A DNA stretch of 32,634 nt from Myxococcota bacterium (GTDB lineage Bacteria; Myxococcota_A; Bradymonadia; Bradymonadales; GCA-2716585), in assembly GCA_963169075.1 (NCBI GenBank), contig CAUJGC010000099.1, positions 1 through 32,634 of the forward strand, given 5' to 3'. A program made the translations under genes and the position numbers. The notes beneath the pieces were generated by a model, which had not been told where the DNA came from, made no database searches, and saw only the letters and a list, made by a program, of their open reading frames with translations. This document shows positions 8,190 to 16,046 of the stretch, piece by piece (position 1 is the first letter of the stretch; every line of letters starts with the position of its first letter).

Positions 8190-8208
8190 GGGCGGCTCGG
8201 CGCCGCCC
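8190..8208 (+). terminator. Small GC hairpin between cement and capsid genes
   Basis: GGGCGGC (8190-8196) pairs with GCCGCCC (8202-8208) over a 5-base loop. There is no T-run after it, so it is not a standard intrinsic terminator. It could tune transcript ends or stability before the highly expressed capsid gene. Confidence 0.25.
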
Positions 8209-8234
8209 CTGCGCCACTTCTGAAGGAGCTCCCC

Positions 8235-9221
8235 ATGCCCCAGCCCATCATCTTCACCGAGGAGCAGCTCGCCAACGCGCGGACCGCCCTGGAGTTCGAC
8301 TCCGAGGGGAACGTCCGACGCTCGGTGTTCGACTCCGGGACCACCCTCTTCCTGCGAGAGCAGCTCACCCGCATCGAGACCGACGTCGTGAAGCAGGACT
8401 TCGCTCCGCTGGACGGCCTGAACCTCTGCCCCATCGAGGCGGACCTCATGGTGGAGGACAAGTTCGTCAAGTGGGGGCGGCAGAACGTCGGGGGCCAGGC
8501 CGCCTTCATGACGCCGAGCGACACCAGCGTGCAGAACGTCAACCAGGGCTTGGTCCCCGAGGAGACCCGCGCGCACTTCATCGGCGTCGGCTACCAGGTG
8601 GACATCGAGGAGCTGGCTGCGGCGCAGCGCTACGGCAACAACCTCGACGCCGAGGGCGCCACGCTCTGCCAGGAGGCGATCCTCGACATCATCAGCTACT
8701 CGATCCTCGACGGCAACAAGCCGAAGAACATCAAGGGGTTCTTTGGTGACAAGGCGGTCAAGGGGCTGGAGGTCGCCGCGATCAGCGACGCCTCCACAGC
8801 AGACGCCGACCTGGCGACGCTCCACGCGGTGGTCAACGACGTCGCGACCAACAACAAGAACACGATCCGCCCGGACACGCTGGCGATGGGGCTCGGCACC
8901 TACAACACCGTCGCGACCAAGCGCCTCTCGGGCCGGGATCGCACGGTGCTGGAGCAGTTCCTCGCGTCCAGCCCCTACATCCGCAGCCTGGAGCAGGTGA
9001 TGGCGATGCCGAACCTGGACGCCACCTCCGCCGAGCAGGCCCGGATGGTCGCCTACCAGCGCAGCACCTCGGTGGTGCGCTGCAAGCTCCTGCCCCCGCG
9101 CTTCCACAAGATCATCGAGCTGCCCTTCGGCTATCAGGTCGTCTGGATGGCGAAGATGACCGACGTCAACTGGAAGCGACCCCTCGGGGGGCGGATCAAC
9201 CGCCTCAAGGCGAGCGCCTGA
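8235..9221 (+). CDS. Major capsid protein, DUF2184-like (HK97 fold)
   Basis: 328 residues, ATG preceded by AAGGAG at the right distance. The N-terminal FTEEQLANARTALEF helix, the RIETDVVKQDF segment, the repeated FIGVGYQVDIEELAAAQRYG stretch and a long strand-rich P domain ending in LPFGYQVVWMAKMTDVNWKRPLG match the encapsulin-like DUF2184 capsid family. It builds the icosahedral shell. It is flanked by cement and head-tail adaptor genes in the expected order. A strong hairpin follows 3 bases after the stop. Length is normal for the family and no defect is seen. Confidence 0.88.
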   Translation: MPQPIIFTEEQLANARTALEFDSEGNVRRSVFDSGTTLFLREQLTRIETDVVKQDFAPLDGLNLCPIEADLMVEDKFVKWGRQNVGGQAAFMTPSDTSVQNVNQGLVPEETRAHFIGVGYQVDIEELAAAQRYGNNLDAEGATLCQEAILDIISYSILDGNKPKNIKGFFGDKAVKGLEVAAISDASTADADLATLHAVVNDVATNNKNTIRPDTLAMGLGTYNTVATKRLSGRDRTVLEQFLASSPYIRSLEQVMAMPNLDATSAEQARMVAYQRSTSVVRCKLLPPRFHKIIELPFGYQVVWMAKMTDVNWKRPLGGRINRLKASA

Positions 9222-9224
9222 GCT

Positions 9225-9253
9225 GGTGGGGGCAGCGCGTCGCTGCCCCCACC
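9225..9253 (+). terminator. 12-bp perfect hairpin just after the major capsid gene
   Basis: GGTGGGGGCAGC (9225-9236) and GCTGCCCCCACC (9242-9253) form a perfect 12-bp stem with a 5-base loop, 3 bases after the capsid stop codon. It is followed by CCTTCAC rather than a T-run. It is probably a partial terminator or an mRNA 3' end stabiliser that lets capsid mRNA exceed that of the downstream connector genes. Confidence 0.5.
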
Positions 9254-9280
9254 CCTTCACTTCACCTGCGAGGGCGACCT

Positions 9281-9712
9281 GTGGCCTCTCCGCTCACCTA
9301 CATCGACTTCGCCGCCGTCTGTCCGCAGCTGTCCACCAGCGACGCGGACACGCGCGCGATCATCGAGGGGTTCATCAACCAGGCCGAGCTGGTGGTGCCC
9401 GTCAACCTCTTCGGCACCACCATCCCGGCGAGGGCGACGCGCAGCAAGGGGGACACCGCCGTCCTCCTCTACGCCGGTCACCTCTACCGCCACTACCTGC
9501 GCGCGCTCAGCACCCAGGGCGAGCAAGCCGTCGGGCAGGTGGTGTCCATCCAGGATAACGCCGGCGGCCGCTCCTATGCGCCGATCGCGGGCAACAGCAG
9601 CACCAACAGCGCCTCGGATCAGTGGCTCGCGACGACCCCCGAGGGTCTGGCGTACCTCGGCCTGCGCGCGGGCCTCGCCCGCATCTCCATGCCGCTCGTG
9701 GCCTGTGATTGA
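9281..9712 (+). CDS. Head-tail adaptor, DUF4054-like
   Basis: 143 residues from GTG 9281, with GAGGG upstream. The pattern TYIDFAAVCPQL, an N-terminal helix (ADTRAIIEGFINQAELVV), then KGDTAVLLYAGHLYRHYLRA and a Ser/Asn-rich loop before a short C-terminal helix matches DUF4054 head-completion proteins, which ring the portal and seal the DNA channel. It lies directly after the capsid gene and before the tail-completion gene, as in many siphophages. The second helical stretch (LAYLGLRAGLARIS) is consistent with the helical-bundle adaptor fold. Confidence 0.75.
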   Translation: MASPLTYIDFAAVCPQLSTSDADTRAIIEGFINQAELVVPVNLFGTTIPARATRSKGDTAVLLYAGHLYRHYLRALSTQGEQAVGQVVSIQDNAGGRSYAPIAGNSSTNSASDQWLATTPEGLAYLGLRAGLARISMPLVACD

Positions 9713-9724
9713 AGGAGGACGCTC

Positions 9725-10198
9725 ATGCTGGACCTCCAGATAGACGGACTCGAAGCTGCCACCGAGGCGTGGCTGGAGATGTTTGAGCGCGCCCGTGACG
9801 TCAGCGGTGCCAACGATGCCATCCACGACGCCTTCCTCAAGGGCCGCACCCGTGACTTCGCCAGCTTCGGCGCGACCTCCGCTGCGGGCGCCTGGGCGCC
9901 CCGTAAGGCCAGCACCCTCCGGCGCCGGCCTGGTGGACGCCTCCTGGACGCCTCCGGACGCCTCCGACGCTCCCTCACCGAGCCGAACCACCCCGAGCAT
10001 GTGTTCGTCGCCGGGGCGCTGGGAGTCGAGGAGATGGGGACGCAGGTGCCCTACGCCGGCTACCACCAGCACGGCACCCGCTGGATGGTGCGGCGCCCTG
10101 TGGTCGCCGCGCCGCCCGAAGAGGTGGCGCTCTACGGCCGCGCCGTCCTGGCGTGGATCACCGAGGGGCGCCGCGACGGGGGAGGTGACGCCTCATGA
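9725..10198 (+). CDS. Phage virion morphogenesis/tail completion protein (PF05069-like)
   Basis: 157 residues, ATG preceded by AAGGAGG. The central motif WAPRKASTLRRRPGGRLLDA, then SGRLRRSLT, followed by YAGYHQHGTRWMVRRPVVA, is the signature of the gpG/gpS-like tail completion family (also called minor tail protein Z-like). These proteins act at the head-tail junction. The C terminus overlaps the next gene by 4 bases. The strongly basic middle fits nucleic-acid or junction contacts. Confidence 0.82.
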   Translation: MLDLQIDGLEAATEAWLEMFERARDVSGANDAIHDAFLKGRTRDFASFGATSAAGAWAPRKASTLRRRPGGRLLDASGRLRRSLTEPNHPEHVFVAGALGVEEMGTQVPYAGYHQHGTRWMVRRPVVAAPPEEVALYGRAVLAWITEGRRDGGGDAS

Positions 10199-10761
10199 GC
10201 CTGCCCAACCCCGAGCAGGGCGCGCGAGGCGTCCTGCAACGAGCTGTAACCGTCCTGCGGGACGGGCTCGACGACGCCATCGCCGCCATCAACGCCCGCC
10301 TCATCGGGGAGGGGGCCGGGTACACGCTCACGTCGCCGGCGCCCGTCGAGATCAAGCAGCACGAGCTGCCGGGGGTGTGGCCGGCGACCTACCCCGCGGT
10401 GAGGCTGCAACGCGCCTCCTCGATCCCCCAGCCGCTCCTGGGCGGCCTGGGGCTGCGCGACGAGACGGTGCAGCTCGTCGCCCGCTGCTACGTCCAGCGC
10501 GAGCACGGACGCAGGAGCGTCACCGACGACTTCGACCTCTCAAGTCTCTCTTCAGAAGCCTGGGACTTCGCCGCCGCCGTGCGTCAGGTGCTGGAGCGTG
10601 ACCTCCCTGGCGCCGCAGGGATCTGGAACGTCACAGCGGTTGCTCAACGCGAGAACGGACCTGTGCAGCAGGGCGGGGACAACCTCCGCTCCATCTACCT
10701 GATTGAGCTGACCTTGAGCGTGATGCAGCGCGTCCGCGAAAACTTCGGCACCACCACGTGA
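10195..10761 (+). CDS. Probable tail terminator/neck protein
   Basis: 188 residues starting at the ATGA overlap with the tail-completion gene. It starts with a helical segment (ARGVLQRAVTVLRDGLDDAI), then alternates strands and helices (YPAVRLQRAS, ETVQLVARCYVQREHG, WDFAAAVRQVLERDL) and ends with a strand-rich YLIELTLSVMQRV. This alpha/beta layout, its length, and its place between the completion protein and the tube protein fit the tail terminator that caps the tube. The assignment rests mainly on gene order; no precise family is recognised. Confidence 0.6.
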   Translation: MSLPNPEQGARGVLQRAVTVLRDGLDDAIAAINARLIGEGAGYTLTSPAPVEIKQHELPGVWPATYPAVRLQRASSIPQPLLGGLGLRDETVQLVARCYVQREHGRRSVTDDFDLSSLSSEAWDFAAAVRQVLERDLPGAAGIWNVTAVAQRENGPVQQGGDNLRSIYLIELTLSVMQRVRENFGTTT

Positions 10762-10773
10762 GAAGGAGCCATC

Positions 10774-11844
10774 ATGGCCAATGAAACCCGCATCAAGGGC
10801 AAGTCGTACACCGGGATCGAGCTGGAGAGCACCTACGGTGTGGCCCCCAGCCCCGACGTGACCTTCCCCGCCGACGCGATCCCCACGTTCGGCTTTCAGT
10901 GCCAGCGCAAGAACACCGACCACCCCCGCGAGATCGACAGCCCGTTGGACGCCAGCGTCAAGGGCGTCACCGGGATGGAGGAGGTGACCTTCGGCTTCGA
11001 CGCGGAGCTGACCGGCCTCAACGTGGACGACTCCGCCAGCGCCCCCGTCATCATCGACCTGCTGCGCGGGATGGGGTTCGGCGCCCTCACAGGCTATGAC
11101 GCTGGACCACCCAAGAGCCTCTACACCGAGCTGGGCTCCAACGGCGCCGCGTCGTTCTCGATGGTCCATCGCCAGGAGGACGTGGTGAGCGGCCAGGGTG
11201 AGGCGTGGACCCTCCGGGGCTGCCGGTGTGATGGCACCCTGAAGCTCGCCCGTAACGCCAAGGTGCTCTTCGGAGTCCAGGGCCGCGCCAAGACGGGCGT
11301 CCGTAACGCCTACGCCACGAGCATCCCCGCCCTCACCTACGAGGACACCGAGGGGGATACCCGGCTGCCGCTGGTGACGAAGGGGATCACCAGCCTCATC
11401 GAGTCGGTGGACGGCACCATCACCTACGGAGGCTGCTTCATCGAAGCTGAGATCGCCCTGAACCGGGGCATGACGGCCACCGAGTGCAGCGACAGCCCCT
11501 CCGGCGTCGGCGAGGTCCTCTTGATCGCGCGCCAGCCCATCACCGGGACGATCCTGCTCAAAGACGTCCCCGTGGCCGACTTCAACGCGTGGGTGCAGCA
11601 GTCCACCCAGAAGGACATGAAGATCACGCTGACCTACACGCCCCAGGACGGGAGCACGGAGGCCGTCGAGATCCAGTGGTACTTCCGCGTCACCGGCGTC
11701 GAGGAGGTCGAGGACAACAGCCAGCACGCGCTCCAGCTCTCGTTCGCTGGGCTCTACCCCAGCCCCTCCCGCAGCGACGCCGCCCCTGCGGGCGTCACCC
11801 CCGCCAACAACCTCCGCATCACCTGGTATGGAGCCTCCGCATGA
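10774..11844 (+). CDS. Major tail tube protein
   Basis: 356 residues, ATG preceded by AAGGAG. The N-terminal GKSYTGIELESTYGVAPSPD and a repeated strand pattern (TITYGGCFIEAEIALNRGM, IQWYFRVTGVEEVEDNS, LQLSFAGLYP) match tube proteins with the gpV-like beta barrel that stack into the tail tube. It is longer than the simple 150-250 residue tube proteins, suggesting an added outer domain. It is followed directly by the tail assembly chaperone pair and the tape measure, as expected. No sheath gene lies next to it, which argues for a non-contractile tail. Confidence 0.78.
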   Translation: MANETRIKGKSYTGIELESTYGVAPSPDVTFPADAIPTFGFQCQRKNTDHPREIDSPLDASVKGVTGMEEVTFGFDAELTGLNVDDSASAPVIIDLLRGMGFGALTGYDAGPPKSLYTELGSNGAASFSMVHRQEDVVSGQGEAWTLRGCRCDGTLKLARNAKVLFGVQGRAKTGVRNAYATSIPALTYEDTEGDTRLPLVTKGITSLIESVDGTITYGGCFIEAEIALNRGMTATECSDSPSGVGEVLLIARQPITGTILLKDVPVADFNAWVQQSTQKDMKITLTYTPQDGSTEAVEIQWYFRVTGVEEVEDNSQHALQLSFAGLYPSPSRSDAAPAGVTPANNLRITWYGASA

Positions 11845-12236
11845 TGAGCAACCAACACCCGATCTTCATGGATCAGCCCGACGGCCCCTACGTCCTCCTG
11901 GAGGACGGGCTCCTGCCCTACCACAAGAGCCTGCTGCTCGACTGCGGCGGGCACGGAGCGCGCGAAGAGGGCGCCCTCCCAGGCCCCGCGGCGCTCTACG
12001 CCTGGATCGCCGTCGCCATCCGCACCACCGGGGGCGACTGGAGCGCCCTGGAGGGCGTCGATCCAGCCGTTGGGGCGCCGCTGATGGACGCCCTCGACCC
12101 GTACCCTGGGCTGCGGCGTCGCCTCGCGCTGGTGCGTCGCCTCCCGGTGGTGGGGGTCAACCGCCTCGGGGACGCCGCGATCTGGCTCGGCGGGATGGGG
12201 GGTGTGGAAAAAAACTCCGCGCCGCCGTCCGAGTAG
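11841..12236 (+). CDS. Tail assembly chaperone, short (G-like) form
   Basis: 131 residues from ATG 11841, which overlaps the tube stop as ATGATGA. It is a mostly helical protein (HKSLLLDCGGHGAREEG, ALYAWIAVAIRTTGGDW, LRRRLALVRRLPVVG) placed between tube and tape measure, the position of lambda gpG. Eight codons before its stop it contains the heptamer A AAA AAC, giving a longer product by -1 frameshifting. The short form should be made in excess and coat the tape measure during tail assembly. Sequence identity to known chaperones is not claimed; order plus frameshift site make the call. Confidence 0.8.
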   Translation: MMSNQHPIFMDQPDGPYVLLEDGLLPYHKSLLLDCGGHGAREEGALPGPAALYAWIAVAIRTTGGDWSALEGVDPAVGAPLMDALDPYPGLRRRLALVRRLPVVGVNRLGDAAIWLGGMGGVEKNSAPPSE

Positions 12237-12703
12237 CCACGGACGGCGGCGACTTCGACTGCGCCACCTGCGCCGTCGGCATCCGGGTTATGCGGCGCTG
12301 CCCGAAGCTGCGCCCAGGCGAGGAGAAGGATCAGCGCATTCGGCAGTCACACCCCGACCTTCAGCCCGATCCCAACCACCCGGACGCCTGTCTGCGCCTC
12401 CACGCCGAGCGCCTGCGCCCGGATCTGCGGGAGCTGATCGGCGACTGGAGCGACTATGGGCGCGGGCACCTGCTGCGCCGCGGGGGGATCGCGGATCAGC
12501 CGGTGGTGTGGCTGGAAACGATGCGGGTGATCGACAGCGAGATGGGGGCGATCCAGCGGGAGGAGCTGGATCGCCAGCGCAGCAAGCACCACCCACCCGG
12601 CGCTGACCCGTCCTTCGCTCCGGCGCCGGGGTTCAAGGAGGCGGAGATCCCCTACGGACGGAAGGGGAAGAAGAAGCCCAGGAAGCAGGAGGGTGAGGCG
12701 TGA
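11841..12703 (+). CDS. Tail assembly chaperone, long (GT-like) frameshift product
   Basis: Slippage at 12209-12215 joins 11841-12215 to 12215-12703, giving 287 residues: 125 shared plus 162 in the -1 frame. The second frame has no plausible start of its own near the junction and stays open to the tape-measure start, which its stop overlaps by 4 bases. The extension opens with a cysteine cluster, CATC then CPKL nine residues on, and a further Cys in DACLRL, so it may bind a metal. It then has a helical middle and a very basic Lys-rich end (GRKGKKKPRKQ). In lambda the T domain recruits the tube protein to the tape measure. Confidence 0.78.
12209..12215 (+). promoter_or_regulatory. Programmed -1 ribosomal frameshift site A AAA AAC
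   Basis: In the zero frame the codons are GAA AAA AAC, so the heptamer A AAA AAC is in the correct phase for simultaneous slippage. After it the zero frame ends at TAG 12234-12236, while the -1 frame runs on to 12703. A run of seven A in such GC-rich coding DNA is conspicuous. GC-rich sequence downstream could supply a stimulating stem, but I did not fold it. Confidence 0.85.
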
Positions 12704-15213
12704 GCACAGATCAAGATGTCACCCTCCGCGTCAACCTGGAGAACCGCGCGGCGGCTGGGTTCGCCGCCATCAAGAAGGACATGGAGGGGCTCACCAGCTC
12801 CCTCAAGACGGCGTTCGTCCAGACCAAGCAAGGCGAGAAGGGGCTGATTGAGCTGGACAGCGAGATGAAGAAGCTCGCTGACGTCGCCAACCGGCTGCGC
12901 AACGAGATCGACAACATCACCGACCAGCTCAAGCTCTTCGGCGAGCAGGGGTTGCAGGCCGCCAACGCCCTGGAGGAGATCGCGGACCCGGTGCGGCGAG
13001 TCGTGGAGGGTCAGCGCTTGCTGGCGCGGATGATCCGGGAGTCCACCTCCGAGCTGAACCAGCTCCAAGACGCCGCCAAGGTCCGCATCGCGGAGAACAA
13101 CCTCCGCGACATGACCGACACGCTCTCCCGCCTCTCGCCAGCGGGCCAGCGCGCCGCCGCGGCGCTGGGCGACGTGGCGGACGTGGGGCGGCGCAACGCC
13201 GTCGCCGCCCAGATCATGCGGGATGAGCTGAGTGGCCCTGGCGGGATCATCGGCCAGTTCGTCGCCTTGAGCGACAGCCTCTCCATCGCCCATGCCAGGT
13301 TTGCTGCGCTGCCTCCGGTGGCTCAAGGGGCGGTGCTGGGCGCTCTAGGTGGGTTGACGGCGGCTGCCGGACTCCTGGTCGCCGGGCTCCAGAAGCTCTC
13401 GGCGGCGACGGTGGAGTACGCCGCTGAGAGCCTCAAGCTGTGGCGCGAGCAGTCCCATGCCGCTCGCGTTGAACAAGATCGCCTCGACGCATCAACCAGG
13501 CAGCTCAACCTCACGCTGGGCCATGCGCTCAACAGCGCAGGCGACGTCGGGAGCATCTTCGGGTTCCTCACGCGGTCAGCGCGCGAGACTGAGGCGGCGG
13601 TCGTAGACTTCAACCGCTGGCAAGAGGCGACCCGGCGCGAGGGGGACTTCTGGAACAAGACGCTCGCCCGGAGCGTCTCCATCGTCTCGCTGCTCCCGCC
13701 AGAGTTGCAAAACGCAGGGCACGCCATCCTGGAGGCCGGGAGGAAGTTCAACGAGCTCACCCACGAGCAAGAGGCCTTCTATCGCTCGCTGGAGCAGGCG
13801 GACTACAAGACCGGAGCCTTCAACAACCGATTGCTCGAACAGGAGAGCACGATCAGGGCGCTGCGCGCCGAGCTGGGGCGCTGGAACACCGAAGAGGAGC
13901 GCACACTGCGGCTTCGAGCGCAGGACGTGGAGGCGCTGGAGCGCCAGAAGCTGGCGCTCCAGAAGATGGAGCAGGCGGGCGTGTTCATGGGTGAGCACAC
14001 CGCAGATGCCGTGCTGTCGCTGCGCGATGCGCTTAAAAGCCTGGATGACAGGATCGCCGCCAGCCGCGTCGATGAGCTGAGCGGGATGTTCCTGGATCTC
14101 GGCAAGGCAGGCGTCGAGGCTGCGGTGCTTCAGGGCGCCGCCGAGGATCTGATCCAGAGCGCCGAAGAGGGGACGATCTCGTGGGAGCAGGCGTTGACCT
14201 CCTTCCAGTCGCTCTTCAGCGGCGTGCAGACCGAGGCGAAGGGGGCGAAGGAGTCCACCGCAGCGCTGGGCGACGAGCTGGAGCGCATCAACGCGCTCCA
14301 GCGTGAGCTCGACCGCGAGCGCCAGGATGGCTACCTCCTCGAAGAGCAGCGCCTCGCTCAGATCGACCGCCAGATCGACCGGCAGATGTTCCAGTCCGAT
14401 CTGCTCAGGCAGCAGATCGAGCTGGAGAAGGAGCGCCGCACCGCCGCGAAGATCCCAGAGCGGATCGACGCCGCCCTCGAAGGCGCCGACACCTTCAAGG
14501 CCACAGTGCAGTCGAGCCTCCCCGGTGGGTTGACGAGCGACGAGATGCAGGCGCTCCGCGAGCAATACACCGCAGCGCAGGCGCAAATCGCAAACACCCT
14601 CGCCGACCCCAACCTGACCGGAGAGGAGGGGGCCGCGCTTGGCAGGGTGGCCGATGAGCTGGACCTCCTCATGGCAAAGCTCCGCGAGATGGGGACGATC
14701 AACCCCTGGGAGCAGATCGGCGGCGTCACGCTCGACATAACGATCGACAAGCTCCACGAAGCCGGGCTCGTCGCGCTGGAGACCTTCGGACAGATCGCCG
14801 TGGGCGAGGCCTCGATGGGCGATCTTGGCAAGGCGATGGTGGGGCAGCTTCAGAACCTGCTCAAGACGCTCGCGCCAGCCTTCACCCAACTCGGCGCCGC
14901 GCTGATCGCCACCCAGACCGGCAACGCCATAGGCCTCCTCGCCGCTGGGGCCGCGCTGGCCTTCCTGGCAGGCACCCTCTCCTCGTTCACGGCGAAGGGA
15001 GCGGCACCGGGTGGACGCTCCACCGCCGGCACCGATCGCCTCCGCGAGATCGCCGACATCTTCCGCTCCCAGAGCACCGAGGAGCGCGAGGGCCGCACCG
15101 TCAACGTCTACATCGACGGCGACCAACTCCAGGGGACCATCGAGCGCGGGGTCGAGCGCGGGATGCGCCGCGGCGTCTTCGGCGCCCCACAACCTGCGGG
15201 GTTCTTGCGATGA
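12700..15213 (+). CDS. Tail tape measure protein
   Basis: 837 residues from GTG 12700, overlapping the chaperone stop. The protein is rich in helix and coiled coil (residues about 15-190 and 370-640, many Gln/Glu/Leu heptads). It has hydrophobic segments at about 205-233 (GAVLGALGGLTAAAGLLVAG) and about 725-765 (ALIATQTGNAIGLLAAGAAL), as usual for proteins that set tail length and help DNA cross the membrane. The C terminus (RTVNVYIDGDQLQGTIERGV) is typical of tape measures. Using the known rule of about 0.15 nm per residue, the tail would be near 125 nm. No lysozyme-type domain is evident. Confidence 0.88.
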   Translation: MSTDQDVTLRVNLENRAAAGFAAIKKDMEGLTSSLKTAFVQTKQGEKGLIELDSEMKKLADVANRLRNEIDNITDQLKLFGEQGLQAANALEEIADPVRRVVEGQRLLARMIRESTSELNQLQDAAKVRIAENNLRDMTDTLSRLSPAGQRAAAALGDVADVGRRNAVAAQIMRDELSGPGGIIGQFVALSDSLSIAHARFAALPPVAQGAVLGALGGLTAAAGLLVAGLQKLSAATVEYAAESLKLWREQSHAARVEQDRLDASTRQLNLTLGHALNSAGDVGSIFGFLTRSARETEAAVVDFNRWQEATRREGDFWNKTLARSVSIVSLLPPELQNAGHAILEAGRKFNELTHEQEAFYRSLEQADYKTGAFNNRLLEQESTIRALRAELGRWNTEEERTLRLRAQDVEALERQKLALQKMEQAGVFMGEHTADAVLSLRDALKSLDDRIAASRVDELSGMFLDLGKAGVEAAVLQGAAEDLIQSAEEGTISWEQALTSFQSLFSGVQTEAKGAKESTAALGDELERINALQRELDRERQDGYLLEEQRLAQIDRQIDRQMFQSDLLRQQIELEKERRTAAKIPERIDAALEGADTFKATVQSSLPGGLTSDEMQALREQYTAAQAQIANTLADPNLTGEEGAALGRVADELDLLMAKLREMGTINPWEQIGGVTLDITIDKLHEAGLVALETFGQIAVGEASMGDLGKAMVGQLQNLLKTLAPAFTQLGAALIATQTGNAIGLLAAGAALAFLAGTLSSFTAKGAAPGGRSTAGTDRLREIADIFRSQSTEEREGRTVNVYIDGDQLQGTIERGVERGMRRGVFGAPQPAGFLR

Positions 15214-16046
15214 CCTACCCGCGCTTCACCTTGCCGGTCGTCCTCACGGCGACCGCGCCGCACATCCGGATCACCTACAACGACGCATCGACGCAGAACG
15301 TCACCCTGTCGGCGGCGACGTTCTACCCTGACGGCAGCGGGTCTGGCAGCGACCTCCTCAAAGAGTTGGGGGACGAGCTCACCAGCGACGAGACGGTGGG
15401 GGCGACGTGGACGGTGACGGACCACCCTGACGGCACCCTCACCCTCGCCGCCAGCGGGGGGAGCAAGACCGCTACGAGCCTGACCTTCCTGCGGCCCGAG
15501 GAGCTGGCCGCTGCCGATCTCGGCCTGGTCGCCCCCGGCGGCTCCAACACCGTCGCGCTGACCTCCCAGGCGATCACGGGACTCTACCGTCGCCGGCGCT
15601 GCTGGCAGCCCGACGTGCTGGTCTCCCAGGACCACCGCGAGCGGGAGCAGTGGATCGAGATCGTCGAAGGGGGCACGGGCGTCAGCCACAACGCCACCCC
15701 CTACGGCAGCGCGATCCGCCACGAGATCGAACTCCAGAAGGTGCTGCCAGCGCTGCTCTTCAAGCACTACGCCTCGCAGACCCTCCACGCCGCCGCCGCC
15801 GGGATCGCCGTGGGCGACCTCTACGCAACGCTGGAGCAATTCCGCGATGACATGATCAGCGGCATCGTCTCCAAGACGATGCCGCGGGTGCGCTTCGCCA
15901 AGGACAAGGACGCACCAGGCACCTACAACGCGCTCCGCATCACCGACCCCGCGCAGCTCGGCACGCTGACGGCTGGCGCCGTCAGCCAGGTCAACCGGGC
16001 GCCGCTCTACTACGATGTGCGGCTCCTGGGGAGGGCGACGTCGTGA
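15210..16046 (+). CDS. Distal tail protein candidate
   Basis: 278 residues starting at the ATGA overlap with the tape-measure gene. The N-terminal 115 residues are beta-rich, with repeated Thr/Ser strands (NASTQNVTLSAATFYPDG-like and GATWTVTDHPDGTLTLAA). The C-terminal half is helical, around SAIRHEIELQKVLPALLFKH. Immediately after the tape measure is where siphophages encode the distal tail protein that joins tube and tip. I do not recognise a named family, so the role is from position. Confidence 0.6.
   Translation: MTYPRFTLPVVLTATAPHIRITYNDASTQNVTLSAATFYPDGSGSGSDLLKELGDELTSDETVGATWTVTDHPDGTLTLAASGGSKTATSLTFLRPEELAAADLGLVAPGGSNTVALTSQAITGLYRRRRCWQPDVLVSQDHREREQWIEIVEGGTGVSHNATPYGSAIRHEIELQKVLPALLFKHYASQTLHAAAAGIAVGDLYATLEQFRDDMISGIVSKTMPRVRFAKDKDAPGTYNALRITDPAQLGTLTAGAVSQVNRAPLYYDVRLLGRATS

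Noticed and set aside
6893-8581. 562-codon minus-strand frame across the cement and capsid genes
   Set aside because: Covers intergenic sites and well-supported plus-strand genes with ribosome sites; its protein has no domain character.
13576-15192. 538-codon minus-strand frame under the tape measure
   Set aside because: Mirror of coiled-coil codons; Leu/Glu/Arg bias only, and no start site.
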